Shown here: piece after piece, positions 1-7,820 of the stretch
Layout of the letters: every line of letters begins with the position of its first letter
Numbering within the stretch: position 1 is the stretch's first letter
Assembly (NCBI GenBank): GCA_045534225.1
Contig: JAZSJJ010000002.1
Coordinates: 1-44,442 of the forward strand
Reading direction: 5' to 3'
Length of the DNA stretch: 44,442 nucleotides
DNA from: UMGS1649 sp045534225
GTDB lineage: Bacteria > Bacillota > Clostridia > TANB77 > CAG-465
Translations under genes and position numbers: made by a program
The notes under the pieces: generated by a model
The model's input: the letters and a program-made list of their open reading frames with translations, nothing else
What the model was told of the DNA's origin: nothing
Database searches by the model: none

Positions 1-41
1 AGACCGCTTGGCCTCCGACTTCTATATTTATACTCAGGCAT
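1..41 (-). CDS. pilC: PilC/GspF-like pilus platform protein, N-terminal fragment
   Basis: Only the first 13 codons lie in the window. The ATG overlaps the pilT stop codon (TAATG arrangement), and the visible peptide reads MPEYKYRSRRPSG. Type II secretion/type IV pilus inner-membrane platform proteins (PilC/GspF) typically start with a similar short beta-strand of the form M-x-x-F/Y-x-Y-x-A/S followed by x-x-G. A platform gene after pilB and pilT is also the usual order. Identity rests on this short match plus context, so it is an inference. Confidence 0.55.
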   Translation of the reverse strand, partial: MPEYKYRSRRPSG

Positions 42-1129
42 TAATATCCGCCCCCTATCAAATTAGTAATTAGTTTAAAACTATCCGGTTCAACACTTTG
101 TTCTATCGTTTCTAGGTCTATTATATGCTCTTTATATAACTTTGTAAAGGACCTTTCAAAACTTACTAAATTGCTACCAGTTGAATGATGTATAGCATCT
201 TGTATCTCAGAAATACTAAATCTTTCTTGCCTAATTAACGCTGCTATTGTTGTATTTACAGTCATTATTTCAGGCGCAAGTACAACATTTCCATCTCTTG
301 AGTTAATTAGTTTTTGTGATACAACAAGTTTTAATACATTAGATAGTGTATTTTTTATTGCTCTATGTTCACTTGGTTCATACATTCCTATTATTCTATC
401 TATTGTTTCACCGCATGAACGTGTATGTAATGTCCCTATAACAAGTCCTCCAGCTTCTGCTAAATCTATTACAGCGTCCATTGTTTCTCTATCTCTTATC
501 TCACCTACTATAGCAATATCTGAATCTTCTCTTAAAAGATTTATTACTCCCTCATAATATGATGGAACATCTGATTCTACACCAACTTCTTTTTGTACAA
601 TAAAGCTTTTGTTCGATCTATGAATATATTCTACCGGTTCTTCTAACATTACTATTTTCTTTGTAAACATCTTATTCATATCTTGTACAAAAGCATTTAG
701 CGTTGTTGTTTTTCCCGAATTAACTTTACCAGTTATTAATACTAGACCTGTCTTATGCTTTCTTATTTCTTGTATGATTTCTCTTAATCTATATGCTTCA
801 ATGTCTATGTCTGTTGTTCTTATTACTCTTATTGAAAAGGTCGGAGTTCCAGAAGATAAAGAAGCATTTATCCTAAGTCTTATACCTTCGTTTATATCAA
901 ATGGTATGTCTATACGCTTAGTTTGTTCAAATTTTTCTATTAAAAGATTATTATCCCCCACCATAGCTTCAAGTAAACTTACCATTTCATATTTAGTCAT
1001 AGGTTCTACTTCGTTATTTGTTATTAATGCTCTCTTTATCCTGTATAAAGGTTGAGTTCCTTCTTTTAGGTGTATGTCTGTTGCGCCTAGCTCTATACCT
1101 TTATTTATTATTTCTAAAAACCTTTCCAT
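41..1129 (-). CDS. pilT: PilT-type pilus retraction ATPase
   Basis: Hexameric cytoplasmic ATPase expected to power pilus depolymerisation. The 362-aa length fits PilT. The N-terminal PAS-like region contains GATDIHLKEG (residues 15-24), the usual PilT/PilB substrate-domain signature. The P-loop at 134-141 reads GKVNSGKT where GPTGSGKS/T is usual, so the glycine-lysine core is kept but the first half is divergent. Walker B is IAIVGEIRDRETMDAV, followed by the His box GLVIGTLHT. The start has the leader AAGGAGAAAT just upstream. It lies 17 bp after pilB and runs into the pilC-like gene. A second PilB-like role is possible but unlikely because the Cys zinc motif of PilB is absent. Confidence 0.9.
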   Translation of the reverse strand: MERFLEIINKGIELGATDIHLKEGTQPLYRIKRALITNNEVEPMTKYEMVSLLEAMVGDNNLLIEKFEQTKRIDIPFDINEGIRLRINASLSSGTPTFSIRVIRTTDIDIEAYRLREIIQEIRKHKTGLVLITGKVNSGKTTTLNAFVQDMNKMFTKKIVMLEEPVEYIHRSNKSFIVQKEVGVESDVPSYYEGVINLLREDSDIAIVGEIRDRETMDAVIDLAEAGGLVIGTLHTRSCGETIDRIIGMYEPSEHRAIKNTLSNVLKLVVSQKLINSRDGNVVLAPEIMTVNTTIAALIRQERFSISEIQDAIHHSTGSNLVSFERSFTKLYKEHIIDLETIEQSVEPDSFKLITNLIGGGY

Positions 1130-1146
1130 ATTTCTCCTTATGTTTA

Positions 1147-2784
1147 TTAAATAACTATCTTCTTATTTATTTCAGATATAGTTGTTAATCCTTGTAGACA
1201 CTTTTTAGCAGCATCTGCTATTAAAGGTCTATATTCTGTATTTTTCATAGCATATTCTCTTATTTCTATTGCAGATTTTCCAGATGCTATCATATCTTTT
1301 AACACTTCGTCAAAACATAGTACTTCAAATACACCAATTCTTTCGATGTATCCAAGATTATTACATTCTTTACATCCTTTAGCTTCATACATATCTGCAT
1401 GTTCTATATCTAAGTCGACTCCCGCAACTTTTTCTACTCTTTCAAAGTATTCTCTTTCTTCATCTGTCATCTTATGTTTTTTCTTACATTTTGGGCATAA
1501 TTGTCTTACTAGACGTTGAGATATTACTGTTACTAATGATGAAGATACATCGTAATCTGATATACCCATCTTTCTTATTCTTGTGATTGCCTCTATAGCA
1601 TCAATTGTATGGACTGTTGTTAAAACCAAGTGACCTGTTTGACCTGATTCAATAGCTGTAGCAGCTGTTTCTTGGTCTCTTATTTCTCCGACAAGGATAA
1701 TGTTAGGGTCTTGTCTTAAAACAGTTCTAAGTGCTCCTGCAAACGATGTGTGGTGACCAATTTCTACTTGGTTAACACCTGGCATACGAATTTCAACTGG
1801 GTTTTCAATTGTTACAACGTTTATATCTGGTCTATTTAAGTAATCTAGAATACTATATAAAGTTGTAGTTTTACCTTCACCAGTAGGTGCACAAACAACT
1901 ATAATACTATTTCTTTTATCGAAAGCTTTTTTTACTAAAGCTTCATCTTGTGGGAACCCAAGATCGAATAACTTTCTTACATTTCCACTCTTTTTAAGTA
2001 ATCTTAAAACGAATTTTTCACCGTTAATATTCTTTTGCGAAGATACACGGATACTGTAATTATCATAATCGTTGATACTACCATCTTGGTCTGTTGTTAT
2101 TTCTTGGTGCATGTTAGATATAGATTTTATTCTTCCTGAAATCATAGATTGTCTTTGTTTAGGAAGTTCTGAAACTGTAACTAGTTCACCATCTATTCTA
2201 TATCTTACTCTTACTTTAGATTCCATTGGTTCTATGTGAACGTCACTGGCTCTTTGTTTTATAGCTGTTAATATAATATTATCTACAAGAACTGTAGTAT
2301 CTTTTTCGTTTGTATCTACATATTTATCTTGAACGTTTTTTACGTTTTTAACTTTATCTACTATCATAGAATTAAGTGTTACATATTTCTCCATTTCAAG
2401 ACCAATATTTAATAATTGTAGTTTAACGCTTTCTACTACCTTTAAATTGTCTGGATCTGCAAAAGCAACTTTTGCTTTTGTTCCTTCAATTTCAAAAGGT
2501 AGCGCTTTAGAGTTTATTACCGTGTCTCTAGATAATAATTTAGTATAATCCAGATTAAAACTATCATCTATAACTACTGGTTTTAATTGAAGTTTATCTG
2601 CAATTATGTTTAATAATTGGGTTTTATCACACATATTTAATGTATCAATTACTTCACCAATTTTAAGTTCTGGATGATTTCTTTGATATGCCAAAGCTTC
2701 ATCTAATTGTTCTTGTGTAATTAGACCATTGTTTACTAATTCTGTACCTAATAAAGCTTTTTTATTTTTTATACTTTCAAACAT
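1147..2784 (-). CDS. pilB: PilB-type pilus extension ATPase
   Basis: Cytoplasmic motor for pilus assembly. An MshEN-type N-terminal domain occupies about residues 10-140, then a linker and the secretion ATPase core. ASDVHIEP is at 179-186, the P-loop APTGEGKTT at 299-307 (Glu replaces the usual Ser), Walker B NIILVGEIRD at 361-370, and the His box GHLVLTTVHT follows. A tetracysteine zinc site (C430/C433 and a later C-x2-C in KGCKECNNLGY) is characteristic of PilB/GspE and separates it from the neighbouring PilT. Length 545 aa is normal. SD GGAGG sits directly upstream. It is co-transcribed with the pilins and pilT. Confidence 0.93.
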   Translation of the reverse strand: MFESIKNKKALLGTELVNNGLITQEQLDEALAYQRNHPELKIGEVIDTLNMCDKTQLLNIIADKLQLKPVVIDDSFNLDYTKLLSRDTVINSKALPFEIEGTKAKVAFADPDNLKVVESVKLQLLNIGLEMEKYVTLNSMIVDKVKNVKNVQDKYVDTNEKDTTVLVDNIILTAIKQRASDVHIEPMESKVRVRYRIDGELVTVSELPKQRQSMISGRIKSISNMHQEITTDQDGSINDYDNYSIRVSSQKNINGEKFVLRLLKKSGNVRKLFDLGFPQDEALVKKAFDKRNSIIVVCAPTGEGKTTTLYSILDYLNRPDINVVTIENPVEIRMPGVNQVEIGHHTSFAGALRTVLRQDPNIILVGEIRDQETAATAIESGQTGHLVLTTVHTIDAIEAITRIRKMGISDYDVSSSLVTVISQRLVRQLCPKCKKKHKMTDEEREYFERVEKVAGVDLDIEHADMYEAKGCKECNNLGYIERIGVFEVLCFDEVLKDMIASGKSAIEIREYAMKNTEYRPLIADAAKKCLQGLTTISEINKKIVI

Positions 2785-2793
2785 TTGCTCCTC

Positions 2794-2970
2794 CTATAAT
2801 ATATTTACCATGTCGTCATATTCTTTTTCATACATTTCTATTATTCCATCTTCATACTCATTGTATGTTTTTTGCATATGTCTTACATCTGCATATGTAG
2901 AAAGTGTATATAGCATAAATATTGTAGAAAATAATATAACTACTAATGTTGCTGATCCTCTTTTTTTCAT
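2794..2970 (-). CDS. 58-aa pilin-like membrane peptide
   Basis: A short gene between the minor prepilin and pilB. Its ATG lies one base beyond the upstream stop (TAA-T-ATG) and its stop overlaps the pilB leader. The protein begins MKKRGSATLVVILFSTIFM, a short basic leader ending in Arg-Gly followed by a single hydrophobic helix, then a Tyr/Glu/Asp-rich tail of about 30 residues. This looks like a truncated class III (prepilin) signal plus N-terminal helix with no globular head, and Glu at +5 is missing. It may be a minor tip or anchor subunit. Coding status is inferred from tight operon packing and the leader-like N-terminus. Confidence 0.6.
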   Translation of the reverse strand: MKKRGSATLVVILFSTIFMLYTLSTYADVRHMQKTYNEYEDGIIEMYEKEYDDMVNIL

Positions 2971-2971
2971 A

Positions 2972-3406
2972 TTACTCCACCTCTACACTAGATACAATCG
3001 TTTTATTTAACTCTACCATATATTTGTTAAATGTTAACTCTATAGTTAATTTTTTAACATCATTTGCAGTAGTTATTGTCGGTTCAAATTTTGATACACT
3101 TGTACAAAGCACACCATTATTTAATATTATTAGCTTTTTTGCACTATCGTAGTAATACTTATCCCCATTAGAGAAAGTTATAGTGTTATTATCTTCTACG
3201 ATATCCACACTTTGCAGTGCGCTATCTGTAATATTATACTCTAGCTTGTTTAACATTGTATAATTTAATGCCATACCTCTATTGTTAAATAGCGTCTCGT
3301 TCATGTTTGTATATACAATAGATAGGAATGTTGTTATGGCGAAAAACAATACAACATAAAGTACCAAAGAAGATACCGTTATACCTCTTTTTGATTTTAT
3401 ACTCAT
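2972..3406 (-). CDS. Minor prepilin-like protein
   Basis: 144-aa protein starting MSIKSKRGITVSSLVLYVVL: a basic leader ending in Lys-Arg-Gly and a hydrophobic helix of about 22 residues, the layout of a class III signal peptide, then a head domain predicted to be mostly beta strand. The residue after the Gly is Ile and position +5 is Ser, so the usual Glu5 is missing. It resembles PilW/PilX-type minor pilins in position and size, but no family-specific motif is recognised. SD AAAGGTGG precedes the ATG. It lies 1 bp after the peptidase-pilin fusion and is surely in the same operon. Confidence 0.7.
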   Translation of the reverse strand: MSIKSKRGITVSSLVLYVVLFFAITTFLSIVYTNMNETLFNNRGMALNYTMLNKLEYNITDSALQSVDIVEDNNTITFSNGDKYYYDSAKKLIILNNGVLCTSVSKFEPTITTANDVKKLTIELTFNKYMVELNKTIVSSVEVE

Positions 3407-3407
3407 A

Positions 3408-4235
3408 CTATTCCACCTTTATACATTTTAATGCAATCTTTTCTGTTTTTTCGTTTAGTTCATAAGTTACTATGCTTTCTATAACTTTAGCATTTGTAAC
3501 TACTTCTGTTCCATTTTTAATATAATCACTTACTACTATTTGATATGTGTAATCTATATTTCCAACTTTTTTTGTACCATTGCTATTTGCAAGATTTGCA
3601 AATGCTTTTGCCTTTTCTTCGTTTAAGTTGTTAACACATATATTTAAAGCTTCAGATTTTTTACTAGTAGTTTGTAGTGCACCATAATAATTGCGTAGAG
3701 CAAATGTAGTTGATACAAAAAATAACATAAATACACCTACTGCCACTAATATTTCTGAACTCAATGCTCCTCTTTTATTGTTCTTTTTTTTTTCTGATTT
3801 TCTTTGTTTTATTTCTTCTCTAGCTCTAGCTACTTCTGCTTTTTCTTCATCTGTCATTTTATAGCTCATAACGCTAATTCCAACATATAGCATTGCATAT
3901 ACATATGTTACTAACACTATGAAGAATTGCCAGCTGAATCCAAAGAATAAGAATGGTATTAAAAATGCAAATCCGCTTGCAAGTTCCATCATTGGATATC
4001 TTATACTTATTGGTTTTCTACAATATCTACATCTGCCAAGTGTAGATATATAGCTTAATATTGGGAAACAATCAAAAAATCCTAATTTGTGTTTACAATT
4101 TGGACAAAACGAACGTGATTTTACTATATCTAATTTTCTAGGTACTCTGTATGTTGCTAGTGTAAAAAAGCTACCAAACATAAGCCCTGTTACAAATATA
4201 AATATCGACCAAACTAAATGTATATATTCCTCCAT
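3408..4235 (-). CDS. Prepilin peptidase N-terminal half fused to a prepilin
   Basis: A chimera in one frame. Residues 1-120 match the N-terminal half of type IV prepilin peptidases: a first membrane helix with GSFFTLATYRVP, the double zinc-type motif C44-x2-C47...C69-x2-C72, and PILSYISTLGRCRYCRKPI. Where the peptidase family has its first catalytic Asp (the ID...IPD segment of a following helix) this protein reads SVMSYKMTDEE, and the C-terminal catalytic half is absent. A charged linker leads to KKNNKRG|ALSSEILVAV, a good prepilin cleavage site after G146 with Glu at +5 (E151), a hydrophobic helix and a head of about 105 residues (PilV-like). An internal start at MSYK or MTDE could yield the pilin alone. 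Proteolytic activity is not expected. Confidence 0.8.
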   Translation of the reverse strand: MEEYIHLVWSIFIFVTGLMFGSFFTLATYRVPRKLDIVKSRSFCPNCKHKLGFFDCFPILSYISTLGRCRYCRKPISIRYPMMELASGFAFLIPFLFFGFSWQFFIVLVTYVYAMLYVGISVMSYKMTDEEKAEVARAREEIKQRKSEKKKNNKRGALSSEILVAVGVFMLFFVSTTFALRNYYGALQTTSKKSEALNICVNNLNEEKAKAFANLANSNGTKKVGNIDYTYQIVVSDYIKNGTEVVTNAKVIESIVTYELNEKTEKIALKCIKVE

Positions 4236-4309
4236 TTATTACCCCTCCTACTATACATTATTATACTTATTTCAAAGCTTTCTCTCAAATAAATATAATA
4301 TTAGTACGA

Positions 4310-4342
4310 AGGACATATACATTGTAATTATGCATATGTCCT
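4310..4342 (-). promoter_or_regulatory. Hairpin between main pilin and the downstream pil genes
   Basis: An 11-bp inverted repeat (AGGACATATGC / GTATATGTCCT with one wobble) separated by 11 nt sits in the 186-bp gap after the pilin gene. No T-run follows directly, so it is not a classical terminator. It may protect the pilin message or cause partial termination, which would set pilin expression apart from the rest of the operon. Confidence 0.4.
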
Positions 4343-4421
4343 GTGTACTTTTCGTATTAGTTTTTTTTACTTATTTTTCTTAAGTTTATTTAATAAATAA
4401 TTTATTTTATCTATTTATTAA

Positions 4422-4808
4422 TTAAGGATTTGTTGTTGTTTTAACAACTGTTGCAGCTCCGCTACCATTTACAACTAATTCATAAGCTGGGTATTTAGTA
4501 GCTAGGTTAGCTAATGCTGGTGCAAATGCTGTGTAGTAAGCAGTTACAGATGCATAAGATTGTCCGTTTACTGTTACAGCTGTAGATGCTGTAAAGTCAT
4601 TTTTAGATCTGTAAGCATCTTCTAATTTAAGATCAACATATGCCATGTTTAATTGGTCATTTATAGATGATATATCAGTTGCTACAACTGCTTCATCTGC
4701 TCTGTTGATTACATTTGTGCTGTTTAAAGAGATTATTATAGCACCAGCTATTATAATCATAACGATAATTGTGATTACTAATACGATTAAAGAAATACCT
4801 TTTTTCAT
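4422..4808 (-). CDS. pilA: Probable main type IV pilin
   Basis: 128-aa protein with a minimal leader: MKKG followed by ISLIVLVITIIVM and a long hydrophobic helix, then a small head rich in Ala, Thr and Val. Cleavage is predicted after Gly4. The mature +5 residue is Val, so the Glu5 thought to guide subunit docking in most pilins is missing. Small size, short leader, strong SD (GGAGGAAT) and flanking hairpins suggest this is the abundant subunit; that is inference from position. The helix sequence resembles the one in the BIG2 pilin at 33487-35046, so both belong to the same Clostridia-type pilin group. Confidence 0.75.
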   Translation of the reverse strand: MKKGISLIVLVITIIVMIIIAGAIIISLNSTNVINRADEAVVATDISSINDQLNMAYVDLKLEDAYRSKNDFTASTAVTVNGQSYASVTAYYTAFAPALANLATKYPAYELVVNGSGAATVVKTTTNP

Positions 4809-4839
4809 TTTTTATTCCTCCTATAAAATTTATATTAAT

Positions 4840-4860
4840 CACCGCCAAGGTAAGGCGATG
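4840..4860 (-). promoter_or_regulatory. GC-rich hairpin upstream of the main pilin
   Basis: CATCGCC / GGCGGTG, 7 bp with one wobble and a 7-nt loop, lies between the upstream stop codon and the pilin SD, in otherwise very AT-rich DNA. It is a candidate RNA processing or stability element for the pilin message. Confidence 0.4.
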
Positions 4861-4868
4861 TATTAACC

Positions 4869-5219
4869 TTATTTATCACTTGGTGTTAGCGGTTTATTAG
4901 CATCTACTGGTTTTTTAGTAGGCTCATTATATACCGTAACATCTGTGTTTGGTGTGAATGGATTTATATTGCCTTGTTCATATTTATCTTTCTTTAATCC
5001 ATTCGAAACATCGCTAGATGTTATATCATACTCTTTTGTAAGAGTATTTTCATTTACAGAATCATCAAATGTATATTCGCTTTTAACTATACCTTTATAT
5101 GATTCTGGTAGTTCGGAAACTGATTCCACCTGTGGTATAGAAACTAACAATAGAACTGCTACAAATGCAAACATGCCTATAGTCAGTACTATATATAACA
5201 TCCATTCTTTCTTTCCCAC
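4869..5219 (-). CDS. Membrane-anchored pilus operon protein in PilP position
   Basis: 116 aa: a short cytoplasmic start, one membrane helix (residues 8-29, LYIVLTIGMFAFVAVLLLV), then an extracytoplasmic tail of about 85 residues rich in Asp, Glu, Ser, Thr, Pro and Lys without clear fold. The start is GTG preceded by AAGGTGA. It sits directly after PilO, the place where Gram-negative operons carry pilP, but no PilP beta-domain or lipobox is seen and no secretin exists for it to contact. It may act as a linker for the PilN/PilO platform. Function is not recognised. Confidence 0.6.
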   Translation of the reverse strand: MGKKEWMLYIVLTIGMFAFVAVLLLVSIPQVESVSELPESYKGIVKSEYTFDDSVNENTLTKEYDITSSDVSNGLKKDKYEQGNINPFTPNTDVTVYNEPTKKPVDANKPLTPSDK

Positions 5220-5234
5220 TTAAAATCACCTTCC

Positions 5235-5936
5235 TTACTTTTTAACTTGTAAACTTAAAATATTAAATGTTGCTTCAATTTGATTATTTGATTTATACAC
5301 CATTTTTATATTATCTAGTCTAAATTTTAATTCTTTATCATTTTCAACATCATATACAAAATCTGCTACATTTGCATATCTACCTTTTACTATAATTCTT
5401 ATTGAATTATTAGCAACCGATGTATCTGTAGTTGGTCTTCCCATTCCAGCTCCGCTATCTGCTCCGCCGAAATTTATACCACCATCTAAATTATTTCCTG
5501 AACCAGTTTCGCCTAACGTTTCACCTGTTGATGATAAAGTTGAACCTGGAGTTATTACGTCAATAATTAGATTATTGTCTGTTGCATAATTTCCTAATGT
5601 TATCCATAGATATTCGATGAAATATTTCTCATCTTTTGTTGCCTCTTTTACTAAATCTACTGTTGCTTGATCTATATTATCAAACTTTTTCTTTTCAGTT
5701 TCATAAGTATTTTTAGCTTGCTCTAAACTATCTAAAGCTGATTGATGTTCTGCTTTTACTGTACTTTCTTTTTCGATTAAACCATTTAAGTTGTTTTTTC
5801 CTTCAGAAATTGTAAATATTGAACCACTAGTTATACCAGCTATAGAAATATCTGATGTAAAGACAACTACTATGCTTATTATTAGTATTAGCAGTACAAC
5901 TGACATTATTAATATTTTTTTATATTCTTTTATCAT
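5235..5936 (-). CDS. pilO: PilO-like pilus alignment protein
   Basis: 233 aa with the PilO layout: a short cytoplasmic tail, one membrane helix (about 8-28), a coiled coil (about 45-95, ending FDNIDQATVDLV) and a C-terminal ferredoxin-like domain ending in beta strands (IEATFNILSLQVKK). A Gly/Ser/Thr-rich insert around 130-170 is unusual. The start overlaps the pilMN stop by 4 bases (ATGA), indicating translational coupling, and the PilN part of that protein is its expected dimer partner. The call rests on topology and synteny more than on conserved residues. Confidence 0.75.
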   Translation of the reverse strand: MIKEYKKILIMSVVLLILIISIVVVFTSDISIAGITSGSIFTISEGKNNLNGLIEKESTVKAEHQSALDSLEQAKNTYETEKKKFDNIDQATVDLVKEATKDEKYFIEYLWITLGNYATDNNLIIDVITPGSTLSSTGETLGETGSGNNLDGGINFGGADSGAGMGRPTTDTSVANNSIRIIVKGRYANVADFVYDVENDKELKFRLDNIKMVYKSNNQIEATFNILSLQVKK

Positions 5937-7549
5937 GGCAAATCACCGCCAATCGTAACTGTTATGTAAGTACCATGTTCTACATTGCCAGTTTTAACAT
6001 TATCTAATACTCCTTTTAATTTTAATTGTGATACAAAGTATCCTAATTCAGAGTATGATTTTGATCTTGCTACAATTGCTACTGATTTGTTATCGTTTGA
6101 AGCAATTGATACTAATTCAACATTAGTTGGTATGTATTTTGCGATTTTTTGCATAAAGTTTGCAACATTGTATGTTGAATACTTTCCTATCTTTCCTTCT
6201 TTTATCTTTGTTACTGTAGAAGTAATATAGTTGTTATATGATGTGTATTTTGCTTTAACATCATTAATATATTTTGTATCTGATTTTACTTTGCTTATAT
6301 CTACTTGCATATGACTTATATTTTGATTCAAAGTCGATTGCATTGCATCTAATTCTTTCGCGTATATTATGCTAAATACTAAATAACATACTAGTAATGA
6401 TGCCGCAGTTAAATTTGCAAATAGTAAATATTTCTCTACCTTTGGCTTGTCTATATTTAGTGTTGGCATTACAAATGCTTGTTTGTGTTCACCAGGCTTT
6501 GGCTTAGAGAATATTGACTTTATGTCTAGCGGTGTTTTTGCAGTAGTTGCCGCTTGTGCTGGCGCTGCATAGAAGTTAAGTTCTTTCTTAGCTCCTGTCA
6601 AACCTTCATAAGCTAACGCTATAGCTTCGTTTGTTTCTATAACTTCAGCCATATTTACCGTTGATTCATCTAGACTTAAAAATGTTGGTTTTAACTTTTC
6701 TGTATCTATTCCAAAGAATTGTTCAAATAGAACTTCTATGTTTATAAACATATTGATAAGACCATTTAACATTATCTTTCCACATTGGAAATTTGTTTCT
6801 TCAATAGCTTTACCAACTCTGTTTAATAAATCTTGTATTACTGGTTCTATTATAGACTCTAGTTTATAATCTAAGCTATCATCTGATAGAACGTTTATTG
6901 TTCTACATACATCACATCCCTTTGCATAAGAACCTTCTTGAATAGCTAATGTATCAAGTATCGATTTCATGCTAACATCTATCTTTCTAGACATTACTGG
7001 AACATTGTTAGAAACAAATATCATTGTTGTTTCTTCATCAACATTTAACAATATGTAGTTGTTAGGTTGAGTTGTGATTCTGTTTAATAAATGTTCAACT
7101 GGATATATACCAGCTAAATTCTTTATCTTTTCATTTTCAGAATATTTTGTTATATCTGATTTATTTGCTACTTCAATAATTGCATGAGTATTTGCTGCTG
7201 ATATCTTAGAATCTATAAGTGTATATCTATGTTCAACAGTTTTCTCATTTATTCCTCTTTGTATAGTGCTGTCAGAAACCTCAAGCGCTATAACACTTTG
7301 AACATCAGATTTTTTTAATTGTCTTAATACTTCTGTCTCGAGTTTATAAGTGTTTTCTGTATTTAGGCATATAGTACCATTGTCACTACCTGTTTGCGAG
7401 ATAAGATCAAGTATTTCATCTTCTTTCTTACCCCATACATACTTAGTGCCATATGAATTCAAACTAATTCTTTTAGTTTTTTCATCTTGTTCAAGTTTAG
7501 CATATTTTATTATTTTTTCGCCTAAATAGACTCCTAAACAAGCTCCCAT
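5933..7549 (-). CDS. pilMN: PilM-PilN fusion protein
   Basis: 538 aa combining two normally separate proteins. Residues 1-330 are PilM-like (actin/FtsA fold: GVYLGEKIIKYAKLE at the start, LLNVDEETTMIFV phosphate-loop-like strand near 167, LNGLINMF near 261). An Ala/Pro-rich linker (331-370) ends with VMPTLNIDKPK, which resembles the PilN N-terminal peptide that normally binds PilM. A membrane helix (374-397), coiled coil and a PilN-like alpha/beta domain follow. In other species PilM grips the PilN tail non-covalently; here the two are one chain. It is the first gene of the pil operon, with SD AAGGAGAAA. Confidence 0.85.
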   Translation of the reverse strand: MGACLGVYLGEKIIKYAKLEQDEKTKRISLNSYGTKYVWGKKEDEILDLISQTGSDNGTICLNTENTYKLETEVLRQLKKSDVQSVIALEVSDSTIQRGINEKTVEHRYTLIDSKISAANTHAIIEVANKSDITKYSENEKIKNLAGIYPVEHLLNRITTQPNNYILLNVDEETTMIFVSNNVPVMSRKIDVSMKSILDTLAIQEGSYAKGCDVCRTINVLSDDSLDYKLESIIEPVIQDLLNRVGKAIEETNFQCGKIMLNGLINMFINIEVLFEQFFGIDTEKLKPTFLSLDESTVNMAEVIETNEAIALAYEGLTGAKKELNFYAAPAQAATTAKTPLDIKSIFSKPKPGEHKQAFVMPTLNIDKPKVEKYLLFANLTAASLLVCYLVFSIIYAKELDAMQSTLNQNISHMQVDISKVKSDTKYINDVKAKYTSYNNYITSTVTKIKEGKIGKYSTYNVANFMQKIAKYIPTNVELVSIASNDNKSVAIVARSKSYSELGYFVSQLKLKGVLDNVKTGNVEHGTYITVTIGGDLP

Positions 7550-7614
7550 ACTTTCTCCTTCTGTATATCTTTCCTCTGCATTTTAAGTACCCTATTTTGC
7601 AGATAAAATCTCTA

Positions 7615-7643
7615 TAAATAATTTAACACATAGGTTGTGCCAA
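7615..7643 (-). promoter_or_regulatory. Candidate pil operon promoter
   Basis: TTGGCA, 17 nt, TATTTA, about 65 bp upstream of the pilMN start in a 270-bp intergenic region that is otherwise empty apart from the Asp23 terminator. It is a fair sigma-A match. The -35 region also resembles a sigma-54 -24 element, but the -12 GC is missing. Confidence 0.4.
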
Positions 7644-7770
7644 ATCAACAATTTTAAGCCAACTCGGTCAATTGTATTTTAATTGTTATTTGTTTGTAAT
7701 TTTTCTGTAACATTGGTTGTGGTTATTGTTAATTTTTGCACTATTTACCTTGTTTATATAATATTAAATC

Positions 7771-7802
7771 TAAAAAAATAACAGGATTTATTTCCTGCTA
7801 TT
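7771..7802 (-). terminator. Terminator of the Asp23 gene
   Basis: 10-bp stem (AATAGCAGGA / TCCTGTTATT, one wobble) with a 6-nt loop, followed on the minus strand by seven T. It starts about 20 bp after the Asp23 stop codon. Confidence 0.8.
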
Positions 7803-7820
7803 TTTACTTAATCTTATCTA

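Noticed and set aside
7620..7643. Sigma-54 promoter before the pil operon (TTGGCAC)
   Set aside because: The -24 element is good, but the -12 position reads ATGT instead of TTGC, lacking the essential GC.
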